Of a stretch of DNA of 64,000 nt, positions 25,725-34,022 are shown piece by piece. The stretch's first letter is position 1; every line of letters starts with the position of its first letter. The stretch is from Clostridiales bacterium (GTDB taxonomy: Bacteria > Bacillota > Clostridia > Oscillospirales > Oscillospiraceae): assembly GCA_022785125.1 (NCBI GenBank), contig JALFRA010000017.1, positions 1 through 64,000 of the forward strand, in the 5' to 3' direction. Both the position numbers and the translations under genes were made by a program. Under the pieces are notes generated by a model. It did not search any database. It worked only from the letters and a program-made list of their open reading frames with translations, and was not told the DNA's origin.

Positions 25725-27041
25725 ATGAAGAAAGCATATACTGCTCTCGCGCTGGCGTTCCTGTTGGCGCTGTCCCTCTGCACTCCCGCAATGGCGGCAA
25801 TGGAGTACGGCGTGATCTATGACGAAACGGAATCCTTGGGATCGCAGGAACTGACCATGCAGGGAGAACAGACCCTCCCCCAGCTCTCCCAGGCGCTGGG
25901 CCTTGATCTGCGGGTGGATGTATTGACCCAAAACAGCTATGACGGACTTGGCGACGCCGCCGCGGGGATCTATGAGGAATATGATTATGGCTATGGCGAG
26001 CACAAGGAGGGCGTAACGCTGACCATTCTGCTGGAACCGCAGGATGGGGATACCTACAGGATGGTTGACGAAAATGACTGGTGTGTCTACACCAGACTGA
26101 GCGATGAGCGGGGCAGCGGCCAGGAATTGTCCGACGCCGTCTACGATGCGGTACAGCCCTATATGGCGGCGCGGGCGTGGAACGGCGAGGACATGACCAT
26201 GAGCGCCGTGGCGCTGACCCAGGCAGTGGACGCCATGGCGGAAACGGCGGAGGATTACATCCGCACAAATTGCCCGCCGGCCGGCTCCGGCGAGGATGCC
26301 GGCTTGGAAGAACCGGTGCAGGGCAGTGTCACGATGCAGTATGTATTTGATGCTGCAGACCTTCTCCCCTATGAGAAGTGGGAAAAGCTGGAGGCTCGGG
26401 CCGAAGCTATTTCCCAAAAGCAGGATTGCGGCGTTTATTTTGCTCTTGTGGATGATTACACGGAATTCGGAAACGGCAGTATCTATGAGGTCACCTATCA
26501 GCTCTATCACGGCAGTGAGCTCGGTATGGGCAGCGGGCGGGACGGCATCATCGTGCTCCTGAGCATGGCCGAGCGGAACTATGCCATGTTCGTCTACGGC
26601 GAATACGCCGAGTATGCCTTTGATGAATATGGGAAGGAGAAGCTGGAGGAGCAATTCCTGGGCGATTTTGGGGAAAACGACTGGTATGGCGGCATTTCCA
26701 ATTACTTGGACGCCTGTGAGGAATATCTGACGAAGGCCGACGCCGGCAAGCCGGTGCGCCGTCCTTACTGGATCTGGTTCGTCATTTCAGCAGGATGCTC
26801 CTGTCTGGCTGCGGGGACGGTTTGCCTGTGGCTGCTGCGTAAGATGAAGTCCGTCCATCAAAAGGCGGAAGCCGATGCGTACCTCACCGCTGGCGGCTTA
26901 CACCTGACAAAGCAGTACGACCGGTACACCCATACCACCGAAACACGCACCAAGATCCAGAAAGAGAGCTCGGGCGGCAGCGGCGGCAGCACCTACAGCG
27001 AAAGCGGGGGCGGCGGCAGCGGCCGCAGCGGGAAATTCTGA
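25725..27041 (+). CDS. TPM-domain (TLP18.3/Psb32/MOLO-1) membrane protein
   Basis: 438 residues. A cleavable signal (ALSLCTPAMAA) is followed by two TPM-like domains. The first spans about 28-185 (YDETESLGSQELTMQGEQTLPQ, LTILLEPQDG). The second spans about 205-325 (VFDAADLLPYEKWEKLEARAEAI, GIIVLLSMAERNYAMFVYG). A helix near 349-370 and a Ser/Gly-rich cytoplasmic tail (GGSGGSTYSESGGGGSGRSG) complete the protein. TPM domains occur in membrane-protein quality control and sometimes show phosphatase activity. Double TPM with this tail is common in Clostridia. Start codon follows AAAGGAGG. Confidence 0.85.
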   Translation: MKKAYTALALAFLLALSLCTPAMAAMEYGVIYDETESLGSQELTMQGEQTLPQLSQALGLDLRVDVLTQNSYDGLGDAAAGIYEEYDYGYGEHKEGVTLTILLEPQDGDTYRMVDENDWCVYTRLSDERGSGQELSDAVYDAVQPYMAARAWNGEDMTMSAVALTQAVDAMAETAEDYIRTNCPPAGSGEDAGLEEPVQGSVTMQYVFDAADLLPYEKWEKLEARAEAISQKQDCGVYFALVDDYTEFGNGSIYEVTYQLYHGSELGMGSGRDGIIVLLSMAERNYAMFVYGEYAEYAFDEYGKEKLEEQFLGDFGENDWYGGISNYLDACEEYLTKADAGKPVRRPYWIWFVISAGCSCLAAGTVCLWLLRKMKSVHQKAEADAYLTAGGLHLTKQYDRYTHTTETRTKIQKESSGGSGGSTYSESGGGGSGRSGKF

Positions 27042-27053
27042 GAAGGAGGCCGG

Positions 27054-28193
27054 ATGATGAAGAATTTGCTCCGGCGCCGCTTTCTCCCGGCGATTTTGTG
27101 CATGGCACTGGCCCTTGGCCTGTCCGCCTGCGGAGGAGAAGACACACCGCCCGTTGAAACGGAAACGGACGGTGCGATGGGCACCCTTTCCGGCAGCAAG
27201 GGAGAAAAAGATTCCAGGGTGGGTGTGTTCTCCGGCAGCGGGGAAGAAACAGCGGAGGCGGAATTGGCGGAGGAGTCCCTGAACCTGTTGTATGACGCCA
27301 TGGCATACGATGACCAGTACGCCGGCGCGGTCGCCTATCTGGGATACAGGAAGCAGGGGGACTCCACCCCGCTGTCGGACTGGCTGGTGGAGAATTGTGC
27401 CGGATTGGTCGAGGCGATGCCGTTTCTGCTGCATATACCGGCCGAATGTATCCTCGGCGCAGGTTGGGGTGATTTATTCTGCATCGTTCCCCGGGATGAG
27501 AATACCAGCCTTGCCGTGAACCATGTCACCTGGGAATCGCTCGGTAACGGCGTTTGGCCTGTACCGGGTGAGGTGCTCTACCGGGAAGAGTGTGCCCAGC
27601 CTGTACTGATATTCGTAAATTATGAGCAATGGCGGGATGAACCGGACACGGAGATCGTCCTTGTGACAAACGATGGCGTGGAGGTGAAGTGGCTCCCGCT
27701 GACCGATGAATACGGCATTCCCATCGTGCCCACCGGGGAGAACTACCTTCCCATGCTGATGGATTTCGGCATCTGGGGCTATGTGACCGGGTTGGACTAC
27801 CCCGAGGACTGGGAGCCGTCCGGGGACGACTGGTGGCTGCCTCCCACAGACTGGGGGCTGGCTTACACAAATTGGACCTGCGAGCACTGGTACATGGAGT
27901 TCGGCTGGGGCGACAGCGACCCGGACTATTCCGGACGCATCGATCTCTACCATCAGCCGGAGGATGGACAGGAGTATGCATACTCATATTCCGGCATCTG
28001 GCGTATGGAGGGCGACTGCCTGTATCTGGACCTCTCGGACGGCGCGGGCACCCGCATGAGCGGCAGCTTCCCGGTGCTGATCGACCCATCCGGCGAATCT
28101 CTCCATATCCAGCAGGATCGTGAAACCGGTGTGTGTCCACCCTTTTTTGGCGAGGGCATGACCTGTATGGATCTGATACGCGCCTATGGCTGA
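27054..28193 (+). CDS. Lipoprotein of unknown function (paralogue of the one at 23297)
   Basis: 379 residues starting at the ATG behind GAAGGAGG, 12 nt after the TPM gene. Lipobox LSAC anchors it near Cys22. The middle (AGAVAYLGYRKQGDSTPLSDWL; FCIVPRDENTSLAVNHVTW; PVLIFVNYEQ) aligns with the lipoprotein at 23297, so the pair arose by duplication. The C-terminal part is rich in Trp, Tyr and Gly and predicted to be all beta. No catalytic residues stand out. Confidence 0.75.
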   Translation: MMKNLLRRRFLPAILCMALALGLSACGGEDTPPVETETDGAMGTLSGSKGEKDSRVGVFSGSGEETAEAELAEESLNLLYDAMAYDDQYAGAVAYLGYRKQGDSTPLSDWLVENCAGLVEAMPFLLHIPAECILGAGWGDLFCIVPRDENTSLAVNHVTWESLGNGVWPVPGEVLYREECAQPVLIFVNYEQWRDEPDTEIVLVTNDGVEVKWLPLTDEYGIPIVPTGENYLPMLMDFGIWGYVTGLDYPEDWEPSGDDWWLPPTDWGLAYTNWTCEHWYMEFGWGDSDPDYSGRIDLYHQPEDGQEYAYSYSGIWRMEGDCLYLDLSDGAGTRMSGSFPVLIDPSGESLHIQQDRETGVCPPFFGEGMTCMDLIRAYG

Positions 28194-28242
28194 GAGAACA
28201 TCAGGCGCACGAGTGTGGGACAGGCGTGAAAGGAGTATTTGT

Positions 28243-28812
28243 ATGAGTATTTTTGACAGGCTAAAGCAGTCCGCCGTGGATGCCGCGGCGACGGCAGCCA
28301 CAGCCATTGGAAACAAGCGGGAAACCTTTACCTTCGTGGCCCTCCCTGAGAGCCTTGCCCAGCTACAGGCTCTCCCGGAGGCGGTCCTTGACACCCCCTT
28401 TCAGACGGCGGCGCTGACCGTGCTGGCCCTGTGCGCCTATGCCGCTGACCGGCAGATCGGCACGGATATGCTGAATTGGCTGCGGGGGCCCCGTCCTTTG
28501 AACGGACAGGAGATCTCCTTCTTAAACGACCGTTTTCGTGACGGAAAGACCTACCTTCCATTCACCTACTTCGCCGGCTCTACCCCCGACAACAATTACA
28601 CACCCAACCAGCCCTATACCATCCGGGTGGAAAGCAACCATGTTTCCGGTGAGGAGCAGGGCTATATGAAACTGTTTATCCCCTGCGGCGGCGCGGACAG
28701 CCCTCGCCCCATCAAACTCCGACAGCGGGGCAGCGATGGGAAGTGGTTCCTCTGGGAGCAATACCTGCTCACCGGTGTCCGTACCCCCAAGTCCGCCGAC
28801 CCCTGGGCGTGA
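28243..28812 (+). CDS. Cytoplasmic protein of unknown function (possibly DUF6935-like)
   Basis: 189 residues from the ATG behind AAAGGAG. A short amphipathic N-terminus (MSIFDRLKQSAVDAAATAATAIG) is followed by a compact alpha/beta domain with LRGPRPLNGQEISFLNDRFRD and KLRQRGSDGKWFLWEQYLLTGVR. The second motif is like that of small DUF6935-type proteins, from memory and unverified. No signal or membrane helix. It is the last full gene of the envelope train before the second pseudo-receiver. Confidence 0.7.
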   Translation: MSIFDRLKQSAVDAAATAATAIGNKRETFTFVALPESLAQLQALPEAVLDTPFQTAALTVLALCAYAADRQIGTDMLNWLRGPRPLNGQEISFLNDRFRDGKTYLPFTYFAGSTPDNNYTPNQPYTIRVESNHVSGEEQGYMKLFIPCGGADSPRPIKLRQRGSDGKWFLWEQYLLTGVRTPKSADPWA

Positions 28813-28915
28813 GTCAGGCGGCGCGGCTGTGGAGGCTCGGCTCATGGAAGCCGGAGCAGGCGGGAGCGATCAGAAAACCATCTGTATTTATCGGATTGGA
28901 TAGAGGGTGCCGATC

Positions 28916-29296
28916 ATGAAAACAGTGCTGTTTATATCATCCAATAAGGTGCTGGGACAGGGGTTGTCAGCGGCCATCCAGGCAAAGCCGGAGCTTGACT
29001 TCCTGTGGGCGGCCCAGCTCCATTATCCGCAGGCTGTGGTCGGCGTTGATATCTTTCATGCGGATGTGGTGATATTGGATATTGTGGATCAGGCGGATAT
29101 GGATCAGGCGGTCGGGATCTGCCAACCTCTTCGGCAGGTTGAACAGGACCTCAAGATCCTGCTTCTGGTCAGGCCGGAACAGTCTGCCGTATGCAGCCGT
29201 GTCATAGATGCAAAAAATGCCGGACTGATCGATGATTTCGTCTTCTATGATAGTTCTCTGGCATATCTGCTGGCGAAATTGGCGGCGTTTTCATAG
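28916..29296 (+). CDS. Degenerate receiver protein, second of the flanking pair
   Basis: 126 residues from the ATG six bases behind GAGGGTG. The sequence reads like a stand-alone receiver: KTVLFISSN, a putative phosphoacceptor D55 in VVILDIVDQ, KILLLVRPEQ, and a C-terminus DDFVFYDSSLAYLLAKL. The acidic pair after strand 1 is SN and the conserved lysine is absent, so phosphotransfer is doubtful even though Asp55 remains. It is homologous to the protein at 9505, which has Glu there. The pair brackets the S-layer/lipoprotein train and may couple it to the NarL-type kinase. Confidence 0.7.
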   Translation: MKTVLFISSNKVLGQGLSAAIQAKPELDFLWAAQLHYPQAVVGVDIFHADVVILDIVDQADMDQAVGICQPLRQVEQDLKILLLVRPEQSAVCSRVIDAKNAGLIDDFVFYDSSLAYLLAKLAAFS

Positions 29297-29370
29297 AATG
29301 ATTGGGTATCAATGAAGAAAAACCAACTGCAATTATCTAACTTGTAACTACGAATAAATGGGTGATTGCT

Positions 29371-29547
29371 ATGCGGCATGAGTCAAAATGGATCTGCTGT
29401 CCTCAGTGCGGCAGCAAAACGAAAGTCAAAGTATATGAAGAAACGGTTTTAGTAAAATTCCCGCTATACTGTCCAAAATGTAAAAAGGAATTCATGGTCA
29501 ATGTGGTAAAACTGAAGATGGTATTGAGCGACGAGCCGGATGCTTAA
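29371..29547 (+). CDS. Cysteine-rich KTR protein
   Basis: 58 residues with the family pattern: WICCPQCGSKTKVKVYEET, then FPLYCPKCKKEFMVNV. Two CxxC pairs should hold one zinc. The start behind GGGTG gives the usual length; an in-frame GTG nine bases earlier is less likely. Family members (Cys_rich_KTR) are found almost only on conjugative and mobilisable elements of Firmicutes, so this marks the left part of the mobile region. A strong terminator follows. Confidence 0.85.
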   Translation: MRHESKWICCPQCGSKTKVKVYEETVLVKFPLYCPKCKKEFMVNVVKLKMVLSDEPDA

Positions 29548-29550
29548 AGC

Positions 29551-29599
29551 ACAGAGCCTGCTGATCCCCCTGCCGGGGAAAAGCAGGCTCTGTTTTTTT
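29551..29599 (+). terminator. Rho-independent terminator after the KTR gene
   Basis: ACAGAGCCTGCT pairs with AGCAGGCTCTGT, and a run of seven T follows. Confidence 0.9.
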
Positions 29600-29605
29600 A
29601 TATAG

Positions 29606-29956
29606 TCATCCAATCTCAATGGCGTCCTTTGTCCGGAGTGCGGCAATGACCGATTCCACCACCGGGATCAACGCTTCGGCCTCCTGCTCACTGCATTCCT
29701 CAATCATAAGCCGAAGTTGTTGTAGAGCGGGAGTTTCGCGCTGCTGCTCAGGGTTAAAAATGGTTCTGGCATCAATACGGAGGGCACGGATCAAAGGGTA
29801 GAGCACCTCCATCTTGGGATTTGCCTTGTAGTTCTCAATATTCATCACGGTTCGCACATCGATATCCGCCATGTCTGCTACCTGAAGCTGGGTCAGACCG
29901 CGCCGATAACGTGTGCTCTTCACCGCATTCCCCAATGTATAGGAGAAGTCATACAT
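29606..29956 (-). CDS. XRE-family transcriptional regulator
   Basis: 116 residues. The helix-turn-helix covers about 10-66 (AVKSTRYRRGLTQLQVADMADIDVRTVMNIENYKANP). A C-terminal helical segment with MIEECSEQEAEALIPVVESVIAAL probably dimerises. Proteins of this form are common regulators on Firmicute integrative elements. The upstream region holds ATACA/TGTAT half-sites that could be its operator. Confidence 0.88.
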   Translation of the reverse strand: MYDFSYTLGNAVKSTRYRRGLTQLQVADMADIDVRTVMNIENYKANPKMEVLYPLIRALRIDARTIFNPEQQRETPALQQLRLMIEECSEQEAEALIPVVESVIAALRTKDAIEIG

Positions 29957-30027
29957 CGCAGTTCACCTCAAAGATATTCTACAATACATCTTTTTGCGGG
30001 TGAATGCGACACAATTCGCTTGTTTGA

Positions 30028-30041
30028 TGTATCGCAATACA
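30028..30041. promoter_or_regulatory. Operator-like palindrome upstream of the XRE gene
   Basis: TGTAT-CGCA-ATACA is a perfect inverted repeat; further ATACA half-sites occur at 29980-29995 next to the XRE start. The spacing suggests autoregulation, without proof. Confidence 0.4.
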
Positions 30042-30181
30042 CGAACCAACAAGCCTGAGATACATAAAACTGAATTATATTATCGGCAAGACAGTCGCAT
30101 TTGCCGAAGAACAAAAATTATAAGGGGGTGATGCTGGCTGTCTGTGTGCCGGCCGCGTAAGTGGACAAGGAGAAATGCAAC

Positions 30182-30460
30182 ATGGCAGATAACAGCTGCC
30201 GCATTAAGTTGTTCCATCTGGTTAAGCCGAGTCACACTGCTTTCAGGACAGCACGAGAAAGACTGTCAAGAAAAAAACGGGATACGCAAGCTGGGCATAT
30301 AAGAAAGAAAGAAAAACCTCCGCCTGCTGCCCCTGTATCCCGCCCTGGACTTCTTAATGCAGATCAAGCACAGGTTGCCGATTCTCCATTTTTGCACGGG
30401 ATCGGCAATTTATTTTTTACATATAATCTTTCTGTTGGGTGCCGTGATCCTCCGAACTGA
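30182..30460 (+). CDS. Doubtful small basic protein
   Basis: A 92-codon frame with AAGGAG eight bases before its ATG. The product is very basic and proline-rich (REKKRDTQ-like and KKEKPPPAAPV stretches) and I recognise no family. A terminator-like hairpin lies inside the last third of the frame, which argues against it being translated to the end. It may be a decayed gene or chance. Confidence 0.2.
   Translation: MADNSCRIKLFHLVKPSHTAFRTARERLSRKKRDTQAGHIRKKEKPPPAAPVSRPGLLNADQAQVADSPFLHGIGNLFFTYNLSVGCRDPPN
30375..30418 (+). terminator. Probable terminator
   Basis: TTGCCGAT (30375-30382) pairs with ATCGGCAA (30401-30408), and the stem runs into TTTATTTTTT. Confidence 0.6.
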
Positions 30461-30502
30461 AATTCGGTCTCATCCAAATTTCAGAAAACGGAGGAAAGTG
30501 TT

Positions 30503-30790
30503 ATGGGCTTCAACAGAGATAGCTATGCCGCTCGAATCAAGAATTTACGGAAAAGCCGAGGACTTACGCAGGAGCAGCTGGCAGAGAAAATGAACATCAC
30601 CAGTACATACATCCTGAAAATTGAAAACGGAAAGCAGACCGGCTCAGTTGAACTGGCTGTGGAGCTTGCAGCATTCTTCGATGTCTCCCTGGATTATCTT
30701 TTGTCGGGGAGAGAATTTAAAGCTATGGATCAGAAGCAGAACCTGCGAATGACCATTGCATTTTTGTCTGAATTGGAGGCAAAACTCTAA
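30503..30790 (+). CDS. XRE-family helix-turn-helix protein
   Basis: 95 residues from the ATG behind GGAGGAAAG. A textbook Cro/CI-type domain lies at about 9-65 (RIKNLRKSRGLTQEQLAEKMNITSTYILKIENGKQTGSVELAVELAAFFDVSLDYLLSG). A short C-terminal helix follows. It is plausibly the regulator of the recombinase module downstream, but no operator is evident. Confidence 0.88.
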   Translation: MGFNRDSYAARIKNLRKSRGLTQEQLAEKMNITSTYILKIENGKQTGSVELAVELAAFFDVSLDYLLSGREFKAMDQKQNLRMTIAFLSELEAKL

Positions 30791-31339
30791 AACCTTCCAT
30801 TTTGGGTAGGTAACCTTCCATTCTGTTTATGTAATTCTGAAACACACAGAGTTACAATCTTAGTGAGATCAGTTAATCTCACAGTACCTTGAAAAATACT
30901 GCTCCAGGCAGTCATATCCGGTAGCATAGATACATCAGCTGACGGAGCCAGCGTCAGGCCGAGTGCGCGAAGACCACCTGTGCGGATCATTTCCGCATCT
31001 AAGGACGGCCAATTAAGGTGCAGAGCGATACCCACTCAGGCCAGAGCAGGATTGGCACCCTGCTTCGCCAAGATCCCGTCAGCCCACAATGGTACTCCTG
31101 TACGCAGCTTCGGGCGTTCCCCGGAGGGGTGAGATTCCCGTGATGTGCGCCAGCACAGTTTATGTTGCCGCCCTGCCTGGGGAAGTAGTGTCGAATACAG
31201 GCAAAATTCTTGATATTAGAAGCAATGGAGGTCGCCTGCAATGTAGTAGAGCAAGCCAAGGCTTCCCCAACCAAATTGGGCGGCCTCTATTTTTGTGGTA
31301 TCAAGGTTCAGTAAAACCGTAAATGAAGGGAGGATTACT
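30791..31339. other. Non-coding stretch before the recombinase module
   Basis: No gene is convincing on either strand. A direct repeat AACCTTCCATT occurs at 30791 and 30812, 21 bp apart. A minus-strand frame (30787-31035) reads coherently and ends in QNGRLPTQNGRF but has no ribosome site. The GC-rich stretch 31050-31270 has several potential stems. An attachment site or a structured RNA of the element could lie here. Confidence 0.4.
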
Positions 31340-31492
31340 ATGACAGTACAGAATGTAAACATCGATTACTGTGGCATTATCACGCTGCTTAAAAACCTTG
31401 TCCAGATTGGGAAATGCACCGAAAAAGAGGCTCAAAAAATTGCAAGCTACCTCTCTGTGCAGGATGGTGTGGAGATCATTCTGTTTCCCTGA
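31340..31492 (+). CDS. Small conserved protein of the recombinase module
   Basis: 50 residues behind AAGGGAGG. The sequence (VDYCGIITLLKNLVQIGKCTEKEAQKIA-like core, acidic-hydrophobic end VEIILF) forms two helices with a short-linker layout like SHOCT-type peptides. Similar tiny genes sit directly before serine recombinases on Firmicute elements. Function is unknown; a recombination directionality or regulatory role is possible. Confidence 0.6.
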   Translation: MTVQNVNIDYCGIITLLKNLVQIGKCTEKEAQKIASYLSVQDGVEIILFP

Positions 31493-31566
31493 TTTTCGTT
31501 GCATTTGGTGATAGCTATTGGGGCAAAAGTGTGGTAGTGTTTGTTGCTGTAAGGAGGTGAACTGAC

Positions 31567-33168
31567 ATGGAGAAAAAGCAGCTGACCGATGGAAGTATGG
31601 CCCTGCAGGAAAAGCAGTGCAGAGTTATTACGATAGAGGCTACTGAAAAGCAGCAGGACATCAAGCTGCGGGTAGCTGCTTACGCCCGTGTCAGCTCTGC
31701 TTCCGATGACCAGCTCAACTCCTTCGCCGCTCAGAATCGGTACTACGCAGACCTGATCTCCGGAAAAGAAAACTGGAGCATGGTGGACATTTATGCAGAT
31801 GAGGGTATCACAGGCACTTCTGCTGAAAAGCGGGAGGACTTCCAACGACTTCTGGCAGATTGCCACAGAGGGCTGATTGACCGGATATTGGTGAAATCCA
31901 TCTCCCGATTTGCCCGAAACACCACAGAATGTCTGGAGACGATCCGAGAACTGAAAGCGCTGGGAATCAGCATCTACTTCGAAAAAGAAAATATCGACAC
32001 ATCCACCATGTCCGGTGAGATGATGACGGCCATATTCGCTGCCTTCGCTCAGGCTGAGAGCGAATCAATCTCAGGTAATATGCGGTGGAGCTATCAGAAA
32101 CGAATGCAAAGCGGTAAGTTCATTACCTGTAAGGCACCGTTTGGATACCGGTTGTGCGATGGGAGGCTTGAAATCGTAGAATCCGAAGCACAAATCGTGC
32201 GGTTGATCTTCGACAGGTTCCTGGCTGGGTACAGCACCACAGAAATCGCATCGGAAATCACAAGCTTAGGAATTCCCACAAGAGATAAAATCCCATACTG
32301 GCAGCACACAACGGTCTGCTATGTCTTGCAAAACGAAAAATATGTCGGTGACTCCCTGCTGCAGAAACGATATTCGACTGATACCCTTCCGGTCAAAAAG
32401 AAGATAAACCATGGAAATAAGGATCAGTACTACATTGCAGACAGTCACCCACCTATTGTGGACAGGCTCATATTTGAAAGGGCGCAGGCGCTGTATCAGG
32501 CGAAAAGCTCTAAAATTACCCATTCACCTCGGGAGCAATATCCCTTCACCATGACGATCCTGTGCGGAAACTGTGGGACATACTTCAAAAGGAAAATGTC
32601 AAAGGACATAACATACTGGGTGTGCCGCAAACACGACAGACAAAAAGATGCCTGTGTCATGGAACAGATACCAGAGTCCCAAATCGAGGAAGCCGTCCTG
32701 CGTCTGTACTATAACCTCAAGCACCATGGAGAGCCGATCCTCTCCCAGATGATCACCAGTCTCCTGACGATCCGCAACCGCAGAATGCTCTGGAGTCTGG
32801 ATGTCATTGAGCTGAACAAGCAAATATCTGAACTTTCCAGTCAGAATCAAATGTTGACCACGCTGAAACAGCAGGGCCTCATTGATCCTGACATTTTTAT
32901 ATCCCAGAGCAATGAGCTGACCGAACAGCTCCGCGCTGCAAAGCTGAAAAAGGAACGCCTGTTAGCCTCCGATGGCGACAACACCATCGCTCAAACGCAG
33001 GAGCTGATGGATATCTTAGAAGCAGGGCCGGATTTCCTTGATGCCTTCGATGCAGAGCTGTTCGGTGAACTGATTGACAAGATTATTGTGGACAGTAAAG
33101 AACAGCTTCGATTCCGCCTGAAAAACGGATTGGAGCTTACAGAAACCATTGAAAGGACGGTGCGCTGA
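31567..33168 (+). CDS. Large serine recombinase, first of three
   Basis: 533 residues. The resolvase-type catalytic domain starts near residue 34 with AAYARVSSASDDQ; Ser43 is the likely nucleophile, with the arginine-bearing KSISRFARN motif downstream. A recombinase domain follows at about 195-300 (KAPFGYRL, IVRLIFDRFLAGYS). A zinc ribbon comes next (CGNCGTYFKRKM...WVCRKH) and a coiled-coil tail. Large serine recombinases integrate and excise elements at short att sites without a host DDE transposase. The stop overlaps the second gene's start (TGATG). Confidence 0.93.
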   Translation: MEKKQLTDGSMALQEKQCRVITIEATEKQQDIKLRVAAYARVSSASDDQLNSFAAQNRYYADLISGKENWSMVDIYADEGITGTSAEKREDFQRLLADCHRGLIDRILVKSISRFARNTTECLETIRELKALGISIYFEKENIDTSTMSGEMMTAIFAAFAQAESESISGNMRWSYQKRMQSGKFITCKAPFGYRLCDGRLEIVESEAQIVRLIFDRFLAGYSTTEIASEITSLGIPTRDKIPYWQHTTVCYVLQNEKYVGDSLLQKRYSTDTLPVKKKINHGNKDQYYIADSHPPIVDRLIFERAQALYQAKSSKITHSPREQYPFTMTILCGNCGTYFKRKMSKDITYWVCRKHDRQKDACVMEQIPESQIEEAVLRLYYNLKHHGEPILSQMITSLLTIRNRRMLWSLDVIELNKQISELSSQNQMLTTLKQQGLIDPDIFISQSNELTEQLRAAKLKKERLLASDGDNTIAQTQELMDILEAGPDFLDAFDAELFGELIDKIIVDSKEQLRFRLKNGLELTETIERTVR

Positions 33169-34022
33169 TGGGAAATCGGAAACTGCCCTTCGGCTATCAC
33201 ATGGAACTGGGTAAAATCGTACCTCATCCACCGGAGGCAGTGCTGGTAAAGCATATCTTCCAGGCGTATATCGCCGGAGAATCCTACAACAGCCTGGTTG
33301 AGTGGCTTCGGGAGCAGAAGATTCCATACGATGTTGGAAGGGTCTGGAACAAAAATATGGTAGCACGGATTCTGGAGGATCGCCGTTATATCGGTGACAA
33401 GGGCTATCCTGCTATCCTGCAGGAAGAAACTATGACAAGTGCGATAAAAAAACGCAACGCCAAGCAAGTGACCACCCATATTACAGAGGCACAGAAGATC
33501 CTTCGCCGTCTCAGTGGGTGGACAGAAACGAAGCAGATAGAACAGCAGGTGTTAGGTCTGCTCAACATGCTGCTCAACAATCCGGAACGGATTCAAGTGG
33601 TGTCGCCCCATCCTAAAAGCGAGAATGTGGAACTGCAAAGGCAATTGGATGCAGTGCTATCCTGCCAGCCAATCGACGAAGATGCAGCTCAAGAGCTTAT
33701 CCACTCCATTGCCTCTGTACAATATAGTGCTATCGATGCAGATGAATATGAGAGTATCCGGCTCCGGCGAATATTTGCCCAGCATCCGGTCATGCGTGAA
33801 TTGGACGCAAAACTGCTGAAAACCACGGTATCCGCAATCCGTGTATACAGTGATAAATCCATAGCCATACGACTGAAAAATAATCAAATCATAGGAGTGA
33901 ACCACAATGAGAGACAATCCACCCAGAGTCATTACGATCCCTGCGAAAGTGGAAAGCACAGCACAGCAGGCTGTCCAGCGGCAGCTGCGAGTCGCCGCTT
34001 ACTGCCGGGTATCTACAGATGA
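33168..34022 (+). CDS. Recombinase-domain protein lacking the catalytic domain, second of three
   Basis: 284 residues. It begins directly with the DNA-binding recombinase domain (RKLPFGYHMELGKIVPHPPEAVLVKHIFQAYIAGESYNSLVEWL) and continues into a coiled-coil and C-terminal strand segment (AIRVYSDKSIAIRLKNNQIIGV). The N-terminal catalytic domain with the serine is absent, and the zinc-ribbon cysteines are missing too. The last 116 nt overlap the third recombinase in another frame. A regulatory or heteromeric DNA-binding role is likely. Confidence 0.85.
   Translation: MGNRKLPFGYHMELGKIVPHPPEAVLVKHIFQAYIAGESYNSLVEWLREQKIPYDVGRVWNKNMVARILEDRRYIGDKGYPAILQEETMTSAIKKRNAKQVTTHITEAQKILRRLSGWTETKQIEQQVLGLLNMLLNNPERIQVVSPHPKSENVELQRQLDAVLSCQPIDEDAAQELIHSIASVQYSAIDADEYESIRLRRIFAQHPVMRELDAKLLKTTVSAIRVYSDKSIAIRLKNNQIIGVNHNERQSTQSHYDPCESGKHSTAGCPAAAASRRLLPGIYR

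Noticed and set aside
31089..31322. 77-codon plus-strand frame before the recombinase module
   Set aside because: No ribosome site and no protein-like pattern; it overlaps stems in a gene-poor stretch.
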